A stretch of DNA of 64,000 bases from Flagellimonas lutimaris (GTDB lineage: Bacteria; Bacteroidota; Bacteroidia; Flavobacteriales; Flavobacteriaceae). Position 1 is the first letter of the stretch, and each line of letters starts with the position of its first letter. Positions 26,648-35,012 of this stretch are shown piece after piece. Below the pieces are notes generated by a model that worked only from the letters and a program-made list of their open reading frames with translations, did not search any database and had not been told where the DNA came from. Position numbers and translations under genes: made by a program. Where the stretch lies: NCBI RefSeq assembly GCF_003581615.1, contig NZ_QXFH01000077.1, positions 442,070 through 506,069 of the forward strand, written 5' to 3'.

Positions 26648-28786
26648 ATGAAACAAACTATTTCAAGAACTCATATTCTGGTTTTATGCCTTATTTTTGC
26701 GACCGCTTGCAAAAACAACAAAGACGAATCCATGAGTATAGCTCCCCCGGTAGCACCCAAACATCCGACCCAACTCGAGAAGCACGGTGATGTTAGAATC
26801 GATGATTATTATTGGATGAACAATAGGGAGGACCAGCAAGTCCTTGATTATTTGAATGCCGAGAACGAGTACTATCAAAAAATGACCGCCCATACCAAAA
26901 AGTTTCAAGAGGAGCTTTTTAAGGAAATGAAAGGAAGGATCAAGGAAGATGACTCCTCTGTTCCCTATAAATTGGATGGATATTGGTATATCACCCGATA
27001 TGAGGAGGGTAAGGAGTATCCTATTTATTCCAGAAAGAAGGAAAGCTTGGATGCCGAGGATGAATTGTTGTTTGATTGCAACGAAATGGCCAAAGACCAT
27101 GAGTTTTTTAACTTGCGTGGTGTTTCTATCAGTCCAGATAATACTATGGCTTCCTTTGGAACGGATACCATTTCTAGAAGGCAGTATAATATTCAGGTAA
27201 AAAACTTGAAATCAGGAGAAATCTATCCTGATATTATTGAAAATACTACAGGGAGCTCTGTTTGGACCAACGATAACAAAACGCTGTTCTACTCCAAAAA
27301 AGACCCGGTTACCTTACGTTCCGATAAAATTTTTAAGCATGTTCTGGGAACTTCTTCGGAAGATGATGAATTGATTTTTCATGAAAAAGATTCTACCTAT
27401 AACACCTTTGTTTACAAGACAAAATCCAGAAAATATATCGTAATCGGTTCTGGCAGCACATTGACATCTGAATATAGAATTTTGAATGCGGATGATTCCG
27501 ATGGAGAGTTTAAAGTATTTTCTCCGCGAGAAAAAGGAGTAGAATATGGCATCTCTCATTTTGAAGGTGATTTTTATGTTTTGACAAATAAAGACGGTGC
27601 AACCAACTTTAAGTTGATGAAAACTGATGAGAACAATACATCATCTGAACATTGGGAGGAGTTTATTCCGCATCAAGAAGATGTTTTATTGGAAGATGTA
27701 GAGATTTTTAGGGATTATTATGTGGTTACAGAACGTAATAATGGTCTCAACCAGATGAAGATTGCCAAATGGGACGGTTCCGATAGTTATTATTTGCCTT
27801 TTGATAGTGAAACCTATGTTGCAGGACCCTCCGTTAACCTTGATTTTGAAACTAAGGTTCTTCGTTACTATTACAACGAAATGGGATCTCCATTCGCTAT
27901 TATCGATTTTGATATGGAGACCAAGACTAAAACCATAAAGAAGGAGCAAGAAGTTTTAGGAGGTAAGTTTGACAAGAACAATTACAAGACCGAACGTCTA
28001 TGGGCCACAGCCAGGGATGGTAAAAAAGTACCAATTTCAGTAATCTACCACAAAGACACTCCTTTGGATGGAACCAGTCCGTTGTTGCAATACGGATACG
28101 GTTCTTACGGTGCCACCATCGACCCTTATTTTTCATCTATACGATTGAGTTTGTTGGATAGAGGATTTATATACGCCATTGCCCATGTTCGAGGAGGTGA
28201 ATATTTGGGTAGACCTTGGTATGAAGATGGTAAATTGTTCAAAAAGAAAAATACGTTCACCGATTTCATCGACATTTCTCAATATTTGATTGATGAAAAA
28301 TATACCAGTCCAGAGCATTTATATGCCATGGGCGGTTCTGCGGGAGGTCTTTTGATGGGAGCCGTCATTAACATGGCACCAGAACTGTATCATGGAGTTA
28401 TTGCGGGAGTACCCTTTGTAGATGTGGTCACTACCATGCTGGATGACACCATTCCGTTGACCACCGGAGAATATGATGAATGGGGGAATCCAAACGAAAA
28501 GAAATATTACGATTACATTAAATCCTATTCCCCTTACGACAATGTTGAAGCCATGGAATACCCCAATATGTACGTGTCCACAGGCTTGCACGATTCTCAA
28601 GTGCAATACTGGGAACCCGCTAAGTGGGTGGCAAAGTTGAGGGAGTATAAAACCGATGATAACCTATTGTTTTTGGATACCAACATGGATGCGGGACACG
28701 GAGGAGCGTCGGGCAGATTTGAGGCTTTAAAGGAAACAGCAAAGGAATATGCCTTCATTTTAGACCTTGAAGGAAAAGCTTTTTAA
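26648..28786 (+). CDS. S9A family peptidase, oligopeptidase B-like lipoprotein
   Basis: 712 residues. The N-terminus is a lipoprotein signal (VLCLIFATAC, lipidated Cys near residue 22). A seven-bladed propeller occupies about 80-440, and the C-terminal alpha/beta-hydrolase holds the triad Ser564 (MGGSAGG), Asp649 (GLHDSQV) and His684 (DAGHGG). The GGSAGG nucleophile elbow and NPNEKKYYDYIKSYSPYDN are typical of oligopeptidase B, which cuts after basic residues in short peptides. It is therefore likely anchored in the outer or inner membrane and faces the periplasm. It stands alone. Confidence 0.92.
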   Translation: MKQTISRTHILVLCLIFATACKNNKDESMSIAPPVAPKHPTQLEKHGDVRIDDYYWMNNREDQQVLDYLNAENEYYQKMTAHTKKFQEELFKEMKGRIKEDDSSVPYKLDGYWYITRYEEGKEYPIYSRKKESLDAEDELLFDCNEMAKDHEFFNLRGVSISPDNTMASFGTDTISRRQYNIQVKNLKSGEIYPDIIENTTGSSVWTNDNKTLFYSKKDPVTLRSDKIFKHVLGTSSEDDELIFHEKDSTYNTFVYKTKSRKYIVIGSGSTLTSEYRILNADDSDGEFKVFSPREKGVEYGISHFEGDFYVLTNKDGATNFKLMKTDENNTSSEHWEEFIPHQEDVLLEDVEIFRDYYVVTERNNGLNQMKIAKWDGSDSYYLPFDSETYVAGPSVNLDFETKVLRYYYNEMGSPFAIIDFDMETKTKTIKKEQEVLGGKFDKNNYKTERLWATARDGKKVPISVIYHKDTPLDGTSPLLQYGYGSYGATIDPYFSSIRLSLLDRGFIYAIAHVRGGEYLGRPWYEDGKLFKKKNTFTDFIDISQYLIDEKYTSPEHLYAMGGSAGGLLMGAVINMAPELYHGVIAGVPFVDVVTTMLDDTIPLTTGEYDEWGNPNEKKYYDYIKSYSPYDNVEAMEYPNMYVSTGLHDSQVQYWEPAKWVAKLREYKTDDNLLFLDTNMDAGHGGASGRFEALKETAKEYAFILDLEGKAF

Positions 28787-28797
28787 AAATAAAATGT

Positions 28798-28805
28798 TAC
28801 ATTTG
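28798..28805 (+). promoter_or_regulatory. Bacteroidota -7 element upstream of the cysteate-synthase-like gene
   Basis: TACATTTG matches TAnnTTTG and is 52 bases before the ATG at 28858, giving a leader of about 45 bases. No well-placed -33 TTG. Confidence 0.4.
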
Positions 28806-28857
28806 CACGGAATAATTTTCTTATTTGCGTAAGAAATTTTCCTACCTAATACCAGTT

Positions 28858-29898
28858 ATGAAGAAACAGATAAATGCGCACAGCAATATCCTAGACCTAA
28901 TTGGAAATACCCCCTTAGTTGAGCTAAACAGAATTACCGCCCCACTTACTGGAAATTTCTATGCTAAACTGGAATGCTTTAACCCTGGACATTCCTCAAA
29001 AGACAGAATTGCAATTCATATTATTGAGGAAGCCGAGCGTAAAGGTATTCTTAAGCCGGGTAGTACCATTATTGAGACCACATCTGGCAATACAGGCTTT
29101 AGCCTTGCCATGGTGAGTATTGTTAAGGGATACAAATGTATTTTGGCTGTAAGTTCAAAATCATCCCCAGACAAGATAGATATGTTACGTTCCATGGGAG
29201 CCAAAGTTTATGTTTGTCCGGCCCATGTCAGTGCAGATGACCCACGTTCTTATTATGAAGTGGCCAAACAATTGCATAGCGAAACACCTAACTCCATTTA
29301 CATCAACCAATATTTTAACGAGCTCAATATTGATGCTCACTATTCCAGTACCGGACCAGAAATCTGGGAGCAGACCAATGGTCAGATTACCCATTTGGTA
29401 GCTTGTAGTGGAACAGGAGGAACTATATCAGGTATTGCTCGTTATCTTAAAGAGCAAAACCCAAACATTAAAGTATTGGGTGTTGATGCTTATGGTTCTG
29501 TATTGAAAAAATATCACGAAACCGGAGAGTTTGATCACAATGAGGTATATCCATACCGAATTGAAGGATTAGGTAAAAACTTAATCCCAGACGCTACCGA
29601 TTTCAATAGTATCGACAGATATATCAAAGTAACTGATGGCGAAAGTGCCCATATGGCTCGTAAATTGGCCCATACCGAAGGTATTTTTGCTGGTTACACC
29701 AGTGGTGCAGCTACTCAGGCATTGTATCAATTGAACACGGAAGGGGAGTTTACAGAAGATAGTAATGTTGTTGTGGTATTCCCAGACCACGGTTCAAGGT
29801 ACATGAGTAAAGTATACAGCAACGAATGGATGGAAAACCAAGGCTTTTTCGACATTCAGGATGCTGAAGTACCTGAAGAAATCAATTATATTAAATAA
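28858..29898 (+). CDS. PLP-dependent cysteine/cysteate synthase-like enzyme (CysK superfamily)
   Basis: 346-residue fold-type II PLP enzyme. It starts IGNTPLVEL, as CysK/CBS do; the Schiff-base lysine is Lys48 in [11 protein letters not shown]; the phosphate loop is GTGGTISG; the substrate loop is TSGNTG. Typical O-acetylserine sulfhydrylases have NPGGSVKDR; the change to GHSSKDR marks a divergent subfamily. The next gene is an alpha-oxoamine synthase, the gene pair expected for capnine (sulfonolipid) synthesis, where a CysK-like enzyme forms cysteate. Cystathionine beta-synthase or a plain cysteine synthase is the alternative. A TTG at 28825 opens the frame earlier, but the ATG at 28858 fits the family N-terminus. 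Confidence 0.85.
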   Translation: MKKQINAHSNILDLIGNTPLVELNRITAPLTGNFYAKLECFNPGHSSKDRIAIHIIEEAERKGILKPGSTIIETTSGNTGFSLAMVSIVKGYKCILAVSSKSSPDKIDMLRSMGAKVYVCPAHVSADDPRSYYEVAKQLHSETPNSIYINQYFNELNIDAHYSSTGPEIWEQTNGQITHLVACSGTGGTISGIARYLKEQNPNIKVLGVDAYGSVLKKYHETGEFDHNEVYPYRIEGLGKNLIPDATDFNSIDRYIKVTDGESAHMARKLAHTEGIFAGYTSGAATQALYQLNTEGEFTEDSNVVVVFPDHGSRYMSKVYSNEWMENQGFFDIQDAEVPEEINYIK

Positions 29899-29922
29899 AC
29901 CAATACCCTATAACACCTCAAG

Positions 29923-29954
29923 AACGGCAATGTTTTTCATTGTCGTTTTTTTTT
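29923..29954 (+). terminator. Intrinsic terminator after the CysK-like gene
   Basis: ACGGCAATG pairs with CATTGTCGT (one G-T pair) around a five-T loop and is followed by eight T. It starts 25 bases after the stop. Confidence 0.8.
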
Positions 29955-29993
29955 TATGTACATATTTCGTTATGCAAGGTTCATAAAAATCTA

Positions 29994-30001
29994 TACTTTT
30001 G
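29994..30001 (+). promoter_or_regulatory. Bacteroidota -7 promoter element of the oxoamine synthase gene
   Basis: TACTTTTG matches TAnnTTTG, 23 bases before the ATG at 30025. The upstream gene has its own terminator, so this gene has its own promoter. Confidence 0.5.
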
Positions 30002-30024
30002 CATTTGAATTAAATTTAAGGTAG

Positions 30025-31284
30025 ATGAGAGATTTATTCGATAGAATCATTGAGAACAAAGGGCCTTTAGGAAAATGGGCCTCACAAGCTGAGGGTTATT
30101 TTGTTTTTCCAAAACTGGAAGGACCTATTTCCAACAGAATGAAGTTTCAAGGGAAAGACGTAATAACGTGGAGTATCAATGACTATCTTGGGCTCGCCAA
30201 CCTACCTGAAATCAAAAAAGTGGATGGAGAAGCCGCATTGGAGCACGGAGCTGCCTATCCAATGGGAGCTCGAATGATGAGTGGTCACACCGATTTCCAC
30301 GAACAATTACAGAACGAACTGGCAGAGTTCGTTAATAAAGATGCCGCTTATTTATTAAATTTTGGATACCAAGGATTTATGTCCGTAATAGACGCTTTGG
30401 TAGCAAAAGATGATATTATTGTTTACGACGTAGATTGTCATGCCTGTATTATCGACGGTGTTCGCCTGCACATGGGTAAACGTTTTACCTTTAAGCACAA
30501 CGACCCCGAAAGTTTGGAAAAAAACTTGGAGCGCGCCACTAAACTGGCCAATGAAACTGGAGGAGGAATATTAGTGATTTCCGAGGGTGTTTTTGGTATG
30601 CGTGGAGAGCAAGGAATCTTGAAAGAAATCGTAGACCTTAAAAAGAAATTCCAGTTTAGACTTTTGGTAGATGATGCTCACGGATTTGGAACACTTGGTA
30701 AAACAGGTGCAGGAGCAGGAGAGGAGCAAGGCGTGCAAGACGAAATTGATGTGTATTTGGCCACTTTTGCCAAATCAATGGCAGGTATTGGAGCATTTGT
30801 AGCTGCTGATAAAGAAATTATCGAATATTTGAAGTACAACCTCCGTTCTCAAATGTTCGCCAAGTCTTTGCCGATGGTATACGTAAAAGGAGCACTTAAG
30901 CGACTTGATATGCTACGCACCATGCCCGAACTTAAAGCTAAGCTTTGGGAGAACGTGGACGCGCTTCAAAATGGACTAAAGGAAAGAGGTTTTGATATAG
31001 GAACCACAACGAGTTGTGTAACGCCTGTTTATTTGAATGGTAGTATTCCCGAAGCAATGGCCTTGGTAAAGGATTTACGCGAAAATCACGGAATTTTCTG
31101 TTCCATTGTAGTATATCCTGTAATCCCGAAAGGATTGATACTACTACGTTTAATTCCGACGGCAACACATACTATGGAGGATATTGCTGAAACTTTGGAT
31201 GCATTCTCCGCAATTAGGGAACGATTGGAAAACGGCACCTATAAAAGATTGTCTGCTGCTGTGGCTGCGGCAATGGGAGAGTAG
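30025..31284 (+). CDS. Alpha-oxoamine synthase (serine palmitoyltransferase / cysteate C-acyltransferase-like)
   Basis: 419-residue fold-type I PLP enzyme that would condense an amino acid with an acyl thioester with loss of CO2. The PLP-binding residues are Asp216 and His219 (DDAHGFG) and Lys250 (ATFAKSMAG); NDYLGLA and GARMMSGHTDFHEQL are the family N-terminal motifs. In Bacteroidota this group makes sphingoid bases (serine) or capnine (cysteate). The preceding CysK-like gene supports cysteate as substrate, hence sulfonolipid synthesis, which matters for gliding in some flavobacteria. 2-Amino-3-ketobutyrate CoA ligase is less likely because no threonine dehydrogenase is near. An Ala-rich C-terminus (RLSAAVAAAMGE) ends the protein. 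Confidence 0.85.
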   Translation: MRDLFDRIIENKGPLGKWASQAEGYFVFPKLEGPISNRMKFQGKDVITWSINDYLGLANLPEIKKVDGEAALEHGAAYPMGARMMSGHTDFHEQLQNELAEFVNKDAAYLLNFGYQGFMSVIDALVAKDDIIVYDVDCHACIIDGVRLHMGKRFTFKHNDPESLEKNLERATKLANETGGGILVISEGVFGMRGEQGILKEIVDLKKKFQFRLLVDDAHGFGTLGKTGAGAGEEQGVQDEIDVYLATFAKSMAGIGAFVAADKEIIEYLKYNLRSQMFAKSLPMVYVKGALKRLDMLRTMPELKAKLWENVDALQNGLKERGFDIGTTTSCVTPVYLNGSIPEAMALVKDLRENHGIFCSIVVYPVIPKGLILLRLIPTATHTMEDIAETLDAFSAIRERLENGTYKRLSAAVAAAMGE

Positions 31285-31534
31285 AACAAAACATTAATTA
31301 TTTTTTGGTAAAGGGATAGTTAAAAAGCTTTATTGGCATCTTATGCAATTATTGCATGAACAATGACACAATCAATGTTGTACACCATCTTTTTGTAGTT
31401 TCGATGCTATTTGGAATCTCGTATCTTCTGCCTTATTCAGAATATCACTAATATATTCCCTAAAGACGATTTGATTTGGATGTCCATGAATATGTCTACT
31501 CTCAAAATTCGAATTGGACAAGTACAGAGCAGGT

Positions 31535-32065
31535 TTATTCCAATTTATGGACTTCCAATTCAATTTCTATCATTAACTATGGCAAAGCCAATTCTTTAAC
31601 ACCTAACCATGAACCTGTTGGGAATTGTTTGGTATAGATTTCATTTCGATATACAGAATGCTCTAGGAAAGTAGGCATATCGGTGGTGAAAATATTTTCG
31701 ACCACTACATCATCAAACGTGCACCCAAAATGAGTCAGTATTTTTTCCAAATCCATATAACAATTTTTTATTTGTTGAGCTAAATCACCTAAAGCTATAG
31801 GATTACCTTCATCATCCATACTTACAGCTCCAGAAATTTTGATGTCGTTACCAATTTTTACGGCATGCGAGTATCCATAAGCTGTTTCGATTTCTGGTCG
31901 CAGCAAAAAATATTCAGGTTGTTCTGCTTCAACCATAATTTCATCTTCAACTTCTTTGGATTCTTCTTTCTACTGCTGTTTACAACTTATAGAAGTAAAA
32001 GTGAGCGAGCAGAGTGCTATTATAATTAAGAATAATTTGCTCATGAGGTTGATTGGTTTTTTCAT
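31535..32065 (-). pseudogene. RidA family lipoprotein gene interrupted by two in-frame TAG codons
   Basis: Read without stopping, the frame codes a lipoprotein signal (MKKPINLMSK...FTSISC, lipidation Cys at codon 28), then KQQ, a TAG at 31972-31970, a Glu/Lys linker, and a RidA/YjgF domain from about 31930 (YGYSHAVKIGNDIKISGAV ... EHSVYRNEIYTKQFPTGSW). A second TAG at 31579-31577 follows GVKELALP; the bases after it read LMIEIELEVHKLE before a TAA at 31537-31535, which is the expected C-terminal strand of RidA (LPxxxxIEIE). No frameshift occurs between. As it stands, only a 119-residue, signal-less and C-terminally clipped product (31936-31577) could be made. RidA enzymes hydrolyse reactive enamines/imines; the catalytic Arg before the last strand is not present (subfamily without it). 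Confidence 0.75.
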
Positions 32066-32134
32066 AATGGTATTTGTTAAAAATAGTTATGGCGGTTTTA
32101 TTGGATGAACAAGGCGGTATATTTGAAAAGAAAG

Positions 32135-32311
32135 TTATTTTCTACTGGATAGGATGGAAGTAATGATAAGCCCAATGCCCAGCCCGGCAATCATGGAGCC
32201 TACAAATGCCAAAACGGCGCCAGAACCAAGAAAAAAGAAACCTACGCCAAGTCCCAAAAGGATACCTCCTCCAATTGCCCATGTACTTTTGTCATCTTTA
32301 TTCTCTGCCAT
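32135..32311 (-). CDS. 58-residue glycine-rich membrane protein
   Basis: The frame codes MAENKDDKSTWAIGG, then two very Gly/Leu/Ile-rich hydrophobic helices (about 12-34 and 35-54) and ends SILSSRK. The charged N-terminus and the hydrophobic content resemble small flavobacterial inner-membrane proteins. It lies between the RidA pseudogene and the GNAT gene, all on the minus strand. No known function; the length is below common annotation cut-offs. Confidence 0.6.
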   Translation of the reverse strand: MAENKDDKSTWAIGGGILLGLGVGFFFLGSGAVLAFVGSMIAGLGIGLIITSILSSRK

Positions 32312-32471
32312 TTTGAATAATTTTCTGGATTATTTGAAGTAAATTAATGAAAATCAGTAAATAAATAAGGAATGGCAAGAATTATATATTTAGATATATG
32401 ATGATTGCTTATTTAAACACGGGTGAGCATGTTTGGTTTTGAACAACAGGTAAACTTCAACCCTTTAGTAT

Positions 32472-33590
32472 TCATAAACTCTTTACATAAGTGCGCCTAC
32501 GCTTTATAACCTTGGGGTCAAAATGCTTCCACATTTGATGTATGGCAAGATTATCCTCTAGTTCGGGAGTTCTAATACAATTGACCACCCCACGTTTTTT
32601 AAAGGTATGGTGGAACTCGTTAAAAATAATGGAGGTCACCCCTTTGTTTTGATATTTTGGATGAATACCGATCAAGTAGAAAATGGCATCCTTGCTATTT
32701 TTTCGGGCATTAAGCAAATGGAAAATTCCAAATGGGAACAATTTGCCTTTTGCTTTTTGTAATGCTTCTGAAAAAGAAGGCATAACAATGGCAAAAGCCA
32801 CCAAATTATCATCCGAATCCACTACAAATTTGATGTACTCCGGATTTATAAAACTGATATATTTTTTCTTGAAATATTCTTTTTGGATATCGGTTATCTT
32901 TACAAAAGAAGATAGCTTGGCATAGGACTCATTAAAGAGGTCGAACATTTTATCCACCCAAGGCATAATGTCAGCACTCTTTTCAAAATTCATTTCTCGG
33001 AGACCATAGCGTTTTTTGATCAACAAGTTCGCCTTGGCAAACAATTTTGGATCTGCATTGGCAGCTGGAAATTTACTTTCAAGGTATTCCTTTTCCTTGG
33101 TGAAACTATGTTTTTCGTAATGTGACTGGTAATAGGGGTGATTGTACCAAGTTATCATACTTCCAATATGATCAAAACCCTCGATAAGTACACCTACTTT
33201 GTCTAAATTGGAAAAGCCCACAGGACCTTCCATATATTCCAATTGGTTTTCCATACCTATTTCTTGGACTTTGTCCAACAAGGCTTTGGATACTTCAAGA
33301 TCGTCTACAAAATCGAACCAACCAAAACGCATTTTTTTTAGGCCTTGTTCTTTAACTTCCAACCAATTGATAATGGCAGCCACGCGCCCCACGATTTTAC
33401 CGTCCTTGTAGGCCAAAAAGAATTGCGCCTCTGCTGTTTTAAAAACGGGGTTTTCATCCTTGTCAAAAGAAGCCATTTCATCTTTGATGATGGGAGGCAC
33501 CCAATACGGGGAATCTTTATAGAGCGAAAAAGGGAATTTTACGAAACGCTTAAGGTCGGATTTGGACTGAACTTGTTTAACGGAAACCAT
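32472..33590 (-). CDS. GNAT-fold N-acyltransferase-like protein
   Basis: 372 residues, no signal or membrane helix. The N-terminal half (DSPYWVPPIIKDEM, FFLAYKDGKIVGRVAAIIN) and the C-terminal half (FYLIGIHPKYQNKGVTSIIFNEFH) both carry GNAT-type strands; the acetyl-CoA loop motif Q/RxxGxG/A appears as YQNKGV near residue 315. A basic C-terminus (KVIKRRRTYVKSL) closes the chain. Proteins of this type are usually annotated only as N-acetyltransferase-like; the substrate is unknown. Confidence 0.8.
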   Translation of the reverse strand: MVSVKQVQSKSDLKRFVKFPFSLYKDSPYWVPPIIKDEMASFDKDENPVFKTAEAQFFLAYKDGKIVGRVAAIINWLEVKEQGLKKMRFGWFDFVDDLEVSKALLDKVQEIGMENQLEYMEGPVGFSNLDKVGVLIEGFDHIGSMITWYNHPYYQSHYEKHSFTKEKEYLESKFPAANADPKLFAKANLLIKKRYGLREMNFEKSADIMPWVDKMFDLFNESYAKLSSFVKITDIQKEYFKKKYISFINPEYIKFVVDSDDNLVAFAIVMPSFSEALQKAKGKLFPFGIFHLLNARKNSKDAIFYLIGIHPKYQNKGVTSIIFNEFHHTFKKRGVVNCIRTPELEDNLAIHQMWKHFDPKVIKRRRTYVKSL

Positions 33591-33677
33591 AGTTGCAAAT
33601 TAATGCCCAATATTAGGAATATTACTTGCAGTAGAAAAATGAAGTTTGACTAAAAGATAAAAATCTCCTCGTGTACC

Positions 33678-34628
33678 TTAATTTTTTTTCCGTTTTTTTG
33701 ATTTACGCTTGTTGGCGTTCTTTTTAATTTTTCCGTTCATGCCCGATTGTTGCTCATTGATGGGGATAAGTTCATCCTTATGAAAATCCAAACGGTAAGA
33801 AAAGCCAAGCACCACAAAAATACGGGATGGGTCGTTTTTAAACCCGGAGCCTAAATGAAAATCTGCCTGAAAATTCGGATTGATCAAGCGTGCCACACCG
33901 GTTCGTAGAATGATGTCGGAATAGCGGTCACCAGAAATTCCCTGACCTTCAAAGAAAACGCTCCATCGTGGATCACGAAAAGCATGGGTAACGGATAGGG
34001 CATAGCGCCATTCTGGAAAATCAGTGGTAATCCGGTCGTAGGCTATGTTGGAAATCAAAACAAACCTAGGGGAGAGTCTACTTTGTGTTTGGATGCCCCC
34101 TCGGTAGGAGATGGTGGGTTCACCAGGGTAAAATGGATTATCTCCAAGAACAAAATTGGCTCCTCCATATACGGAGATGGCAGGTATCAAATTTTTCCAT
34201 TGGAATACATTGTTGGCTCTCCAACTGTATAAGTTCGGCTTGCTTCGCTCAGGGTCCTTATAGGGATCAAAAAACAAATATTTTAAACCGACTCGGTTTC
34301 TGGAAAAATTGGTCAGTTTGCCCTCAATTCCTAAATCGGGATACGTAATGTTTTGTGTAATAAAGGAACCTTCGGCAATAACTTCCAATTCTTCAAAAAG
34401 TAAACCGTATCTAAAAGCATAATCGGCTCCAAAAATGTTGGAGTCCGAGTTTAAATCGGCATTGTCCTGCTGTTCGTACAACATTCCAATTTCGGCCTGT
34501 ACCACATTTTTGCCCACCGCGTAGGCACTGGCCGCACGTCCAGGTCGGTTGGAATTAATAACATCGGTATATTGGGCTAAAATAAATGTTGGGGTTAGAA
34601 CGAAAAGAAATAATAACTTTTTGATCAT
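33678..34628 (-). CDS. Outer-membrane transporter-like beta-barrel protein (phenol MetA-type family)
   Basis: 316 residues with a signal peptide (LFLFVLTPTFILAQ). The mature protein has alternating amphipathic strands and conserved NRPGRAASAYAVGKNVVQAEIG near its start, as in the transporter family related to the meta-pathway phenol degradation protein. It ends in a strongly basic tail (KIKKNANKRKSKKRKKN) after the last strand, unusual for a barrel protein. An ATG four codons upstream (34640) is possible; 34628 gives the better signal peptide. It is divergent from the DUF4834 gene. Confidence 0.8.
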   Translation of the reverse strand: MIKKLLFLFVLTPTFILAQYTDVINSNRPGRAASAYAVGKNVVQAEIGMLYEQQDNADLNSDSNIFGADYAFRYGLLFEELEVIAEGSFITQNITYPDLGIEGKLTNFSRNRVGLKYLFFDPYKDPERSKPNLYSWRANNVFQWKNLIPAISVYGGANFVLGDNPFYPGEPTISYRGGIQTQSRLSPRFVLISNIAYDRITTDFPEWRYALSVTHAFRDPRWSVFFEGQGISGDRYSDIILRTGVARLINPNFQADFHLGSGFKNDPSRIFVVLGFSYRLDFHKDELIPINEQQSGMNGKIKKNANKRKSKKRKKN

Positions 34629-34673
34629 GGAAATGTCCATATAACTGGGTTTTTAATACTATTTTAAGATACG

Positions 34674-34708
34674 TTTGATGAGTTTACGGGACTAACAGTG
34701 TAAATTTG
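34674..34708 (+). promoter_or_regulatory. Bacteroidota promoter for the DUF4834-YfhO operon
   Basis: TAAATTTG (34701-34708) matches TAnnTTTG, and a TTTG at 34674-34677 lies 23 bases upstream. The start codon is 19 bases after the -7 element. Confidence 0.5.
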
Positions 34709-34727
34709 ATACAATAACTAAGGTTAT

Positions 34728-34988
34728 ATGGTTTTATTACAAACGATTTTAATTGTCATATTAGTATACTACGGCCTCAAATTACTTTTGAAGTGGTTGG
34801 CGCCGAAGCTCTTGAATTATGCAGTTAAAAAAACAAGCGAGCGTTTTGGGCAACAGTTCGGAAACCCTCAAGATTTTGATAACGCACAAAAGAAGGAAGG
34901 GGAGACCACAATTACCAAAAAACCGTTCCGAAAATCCAATCCCTCAAAAAAAGTTGGAGAATACATAGATTTTGAGGAAATTGATTAA
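34728..34988 (+). CDS. DUF4834 family membrane protein
   Basis: 86 residues: a hydrophobic helix (2-24, VLLQTILIVILVYYGLKLL), an amphipathic stretch, and a hydrophilic tail ending KKVGEYIDFEEID, which is the conserved end of DUF4834. The family is found in Bacteroidota; its function is not known. The stop is 24 bases before the YfhO start, so the two are cotranscribed. Confidence 0.82.
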   Translation: MVLLQTILIVILVYYGLKLLLKWLAPKLLNYAVKKTSERFGQQFGNPQDFDNAQKKEGETTITKKPFRKSNPSKKVGEYIDFEEID

Positions 34989-35012
34989 TATTTGCGGAAT
35001 CAAAACCTATCC

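Noticed and set aside
31372-31563. 63-codon minus-strand ORF beside the RidA pseudogene
   Set aside because: It starts only at TTG, overlaps the RidA C-terminal codons in another frame, and resembles no known protein; it may be chance or debris.
31535-32065. TAG recoding (pyrrolysine or suppressed amber) of the RidA gene
   Set aside because: TAG is the ordinary stop of several genes here and no dedicated tRNA is visible; decay is the simpler reading.
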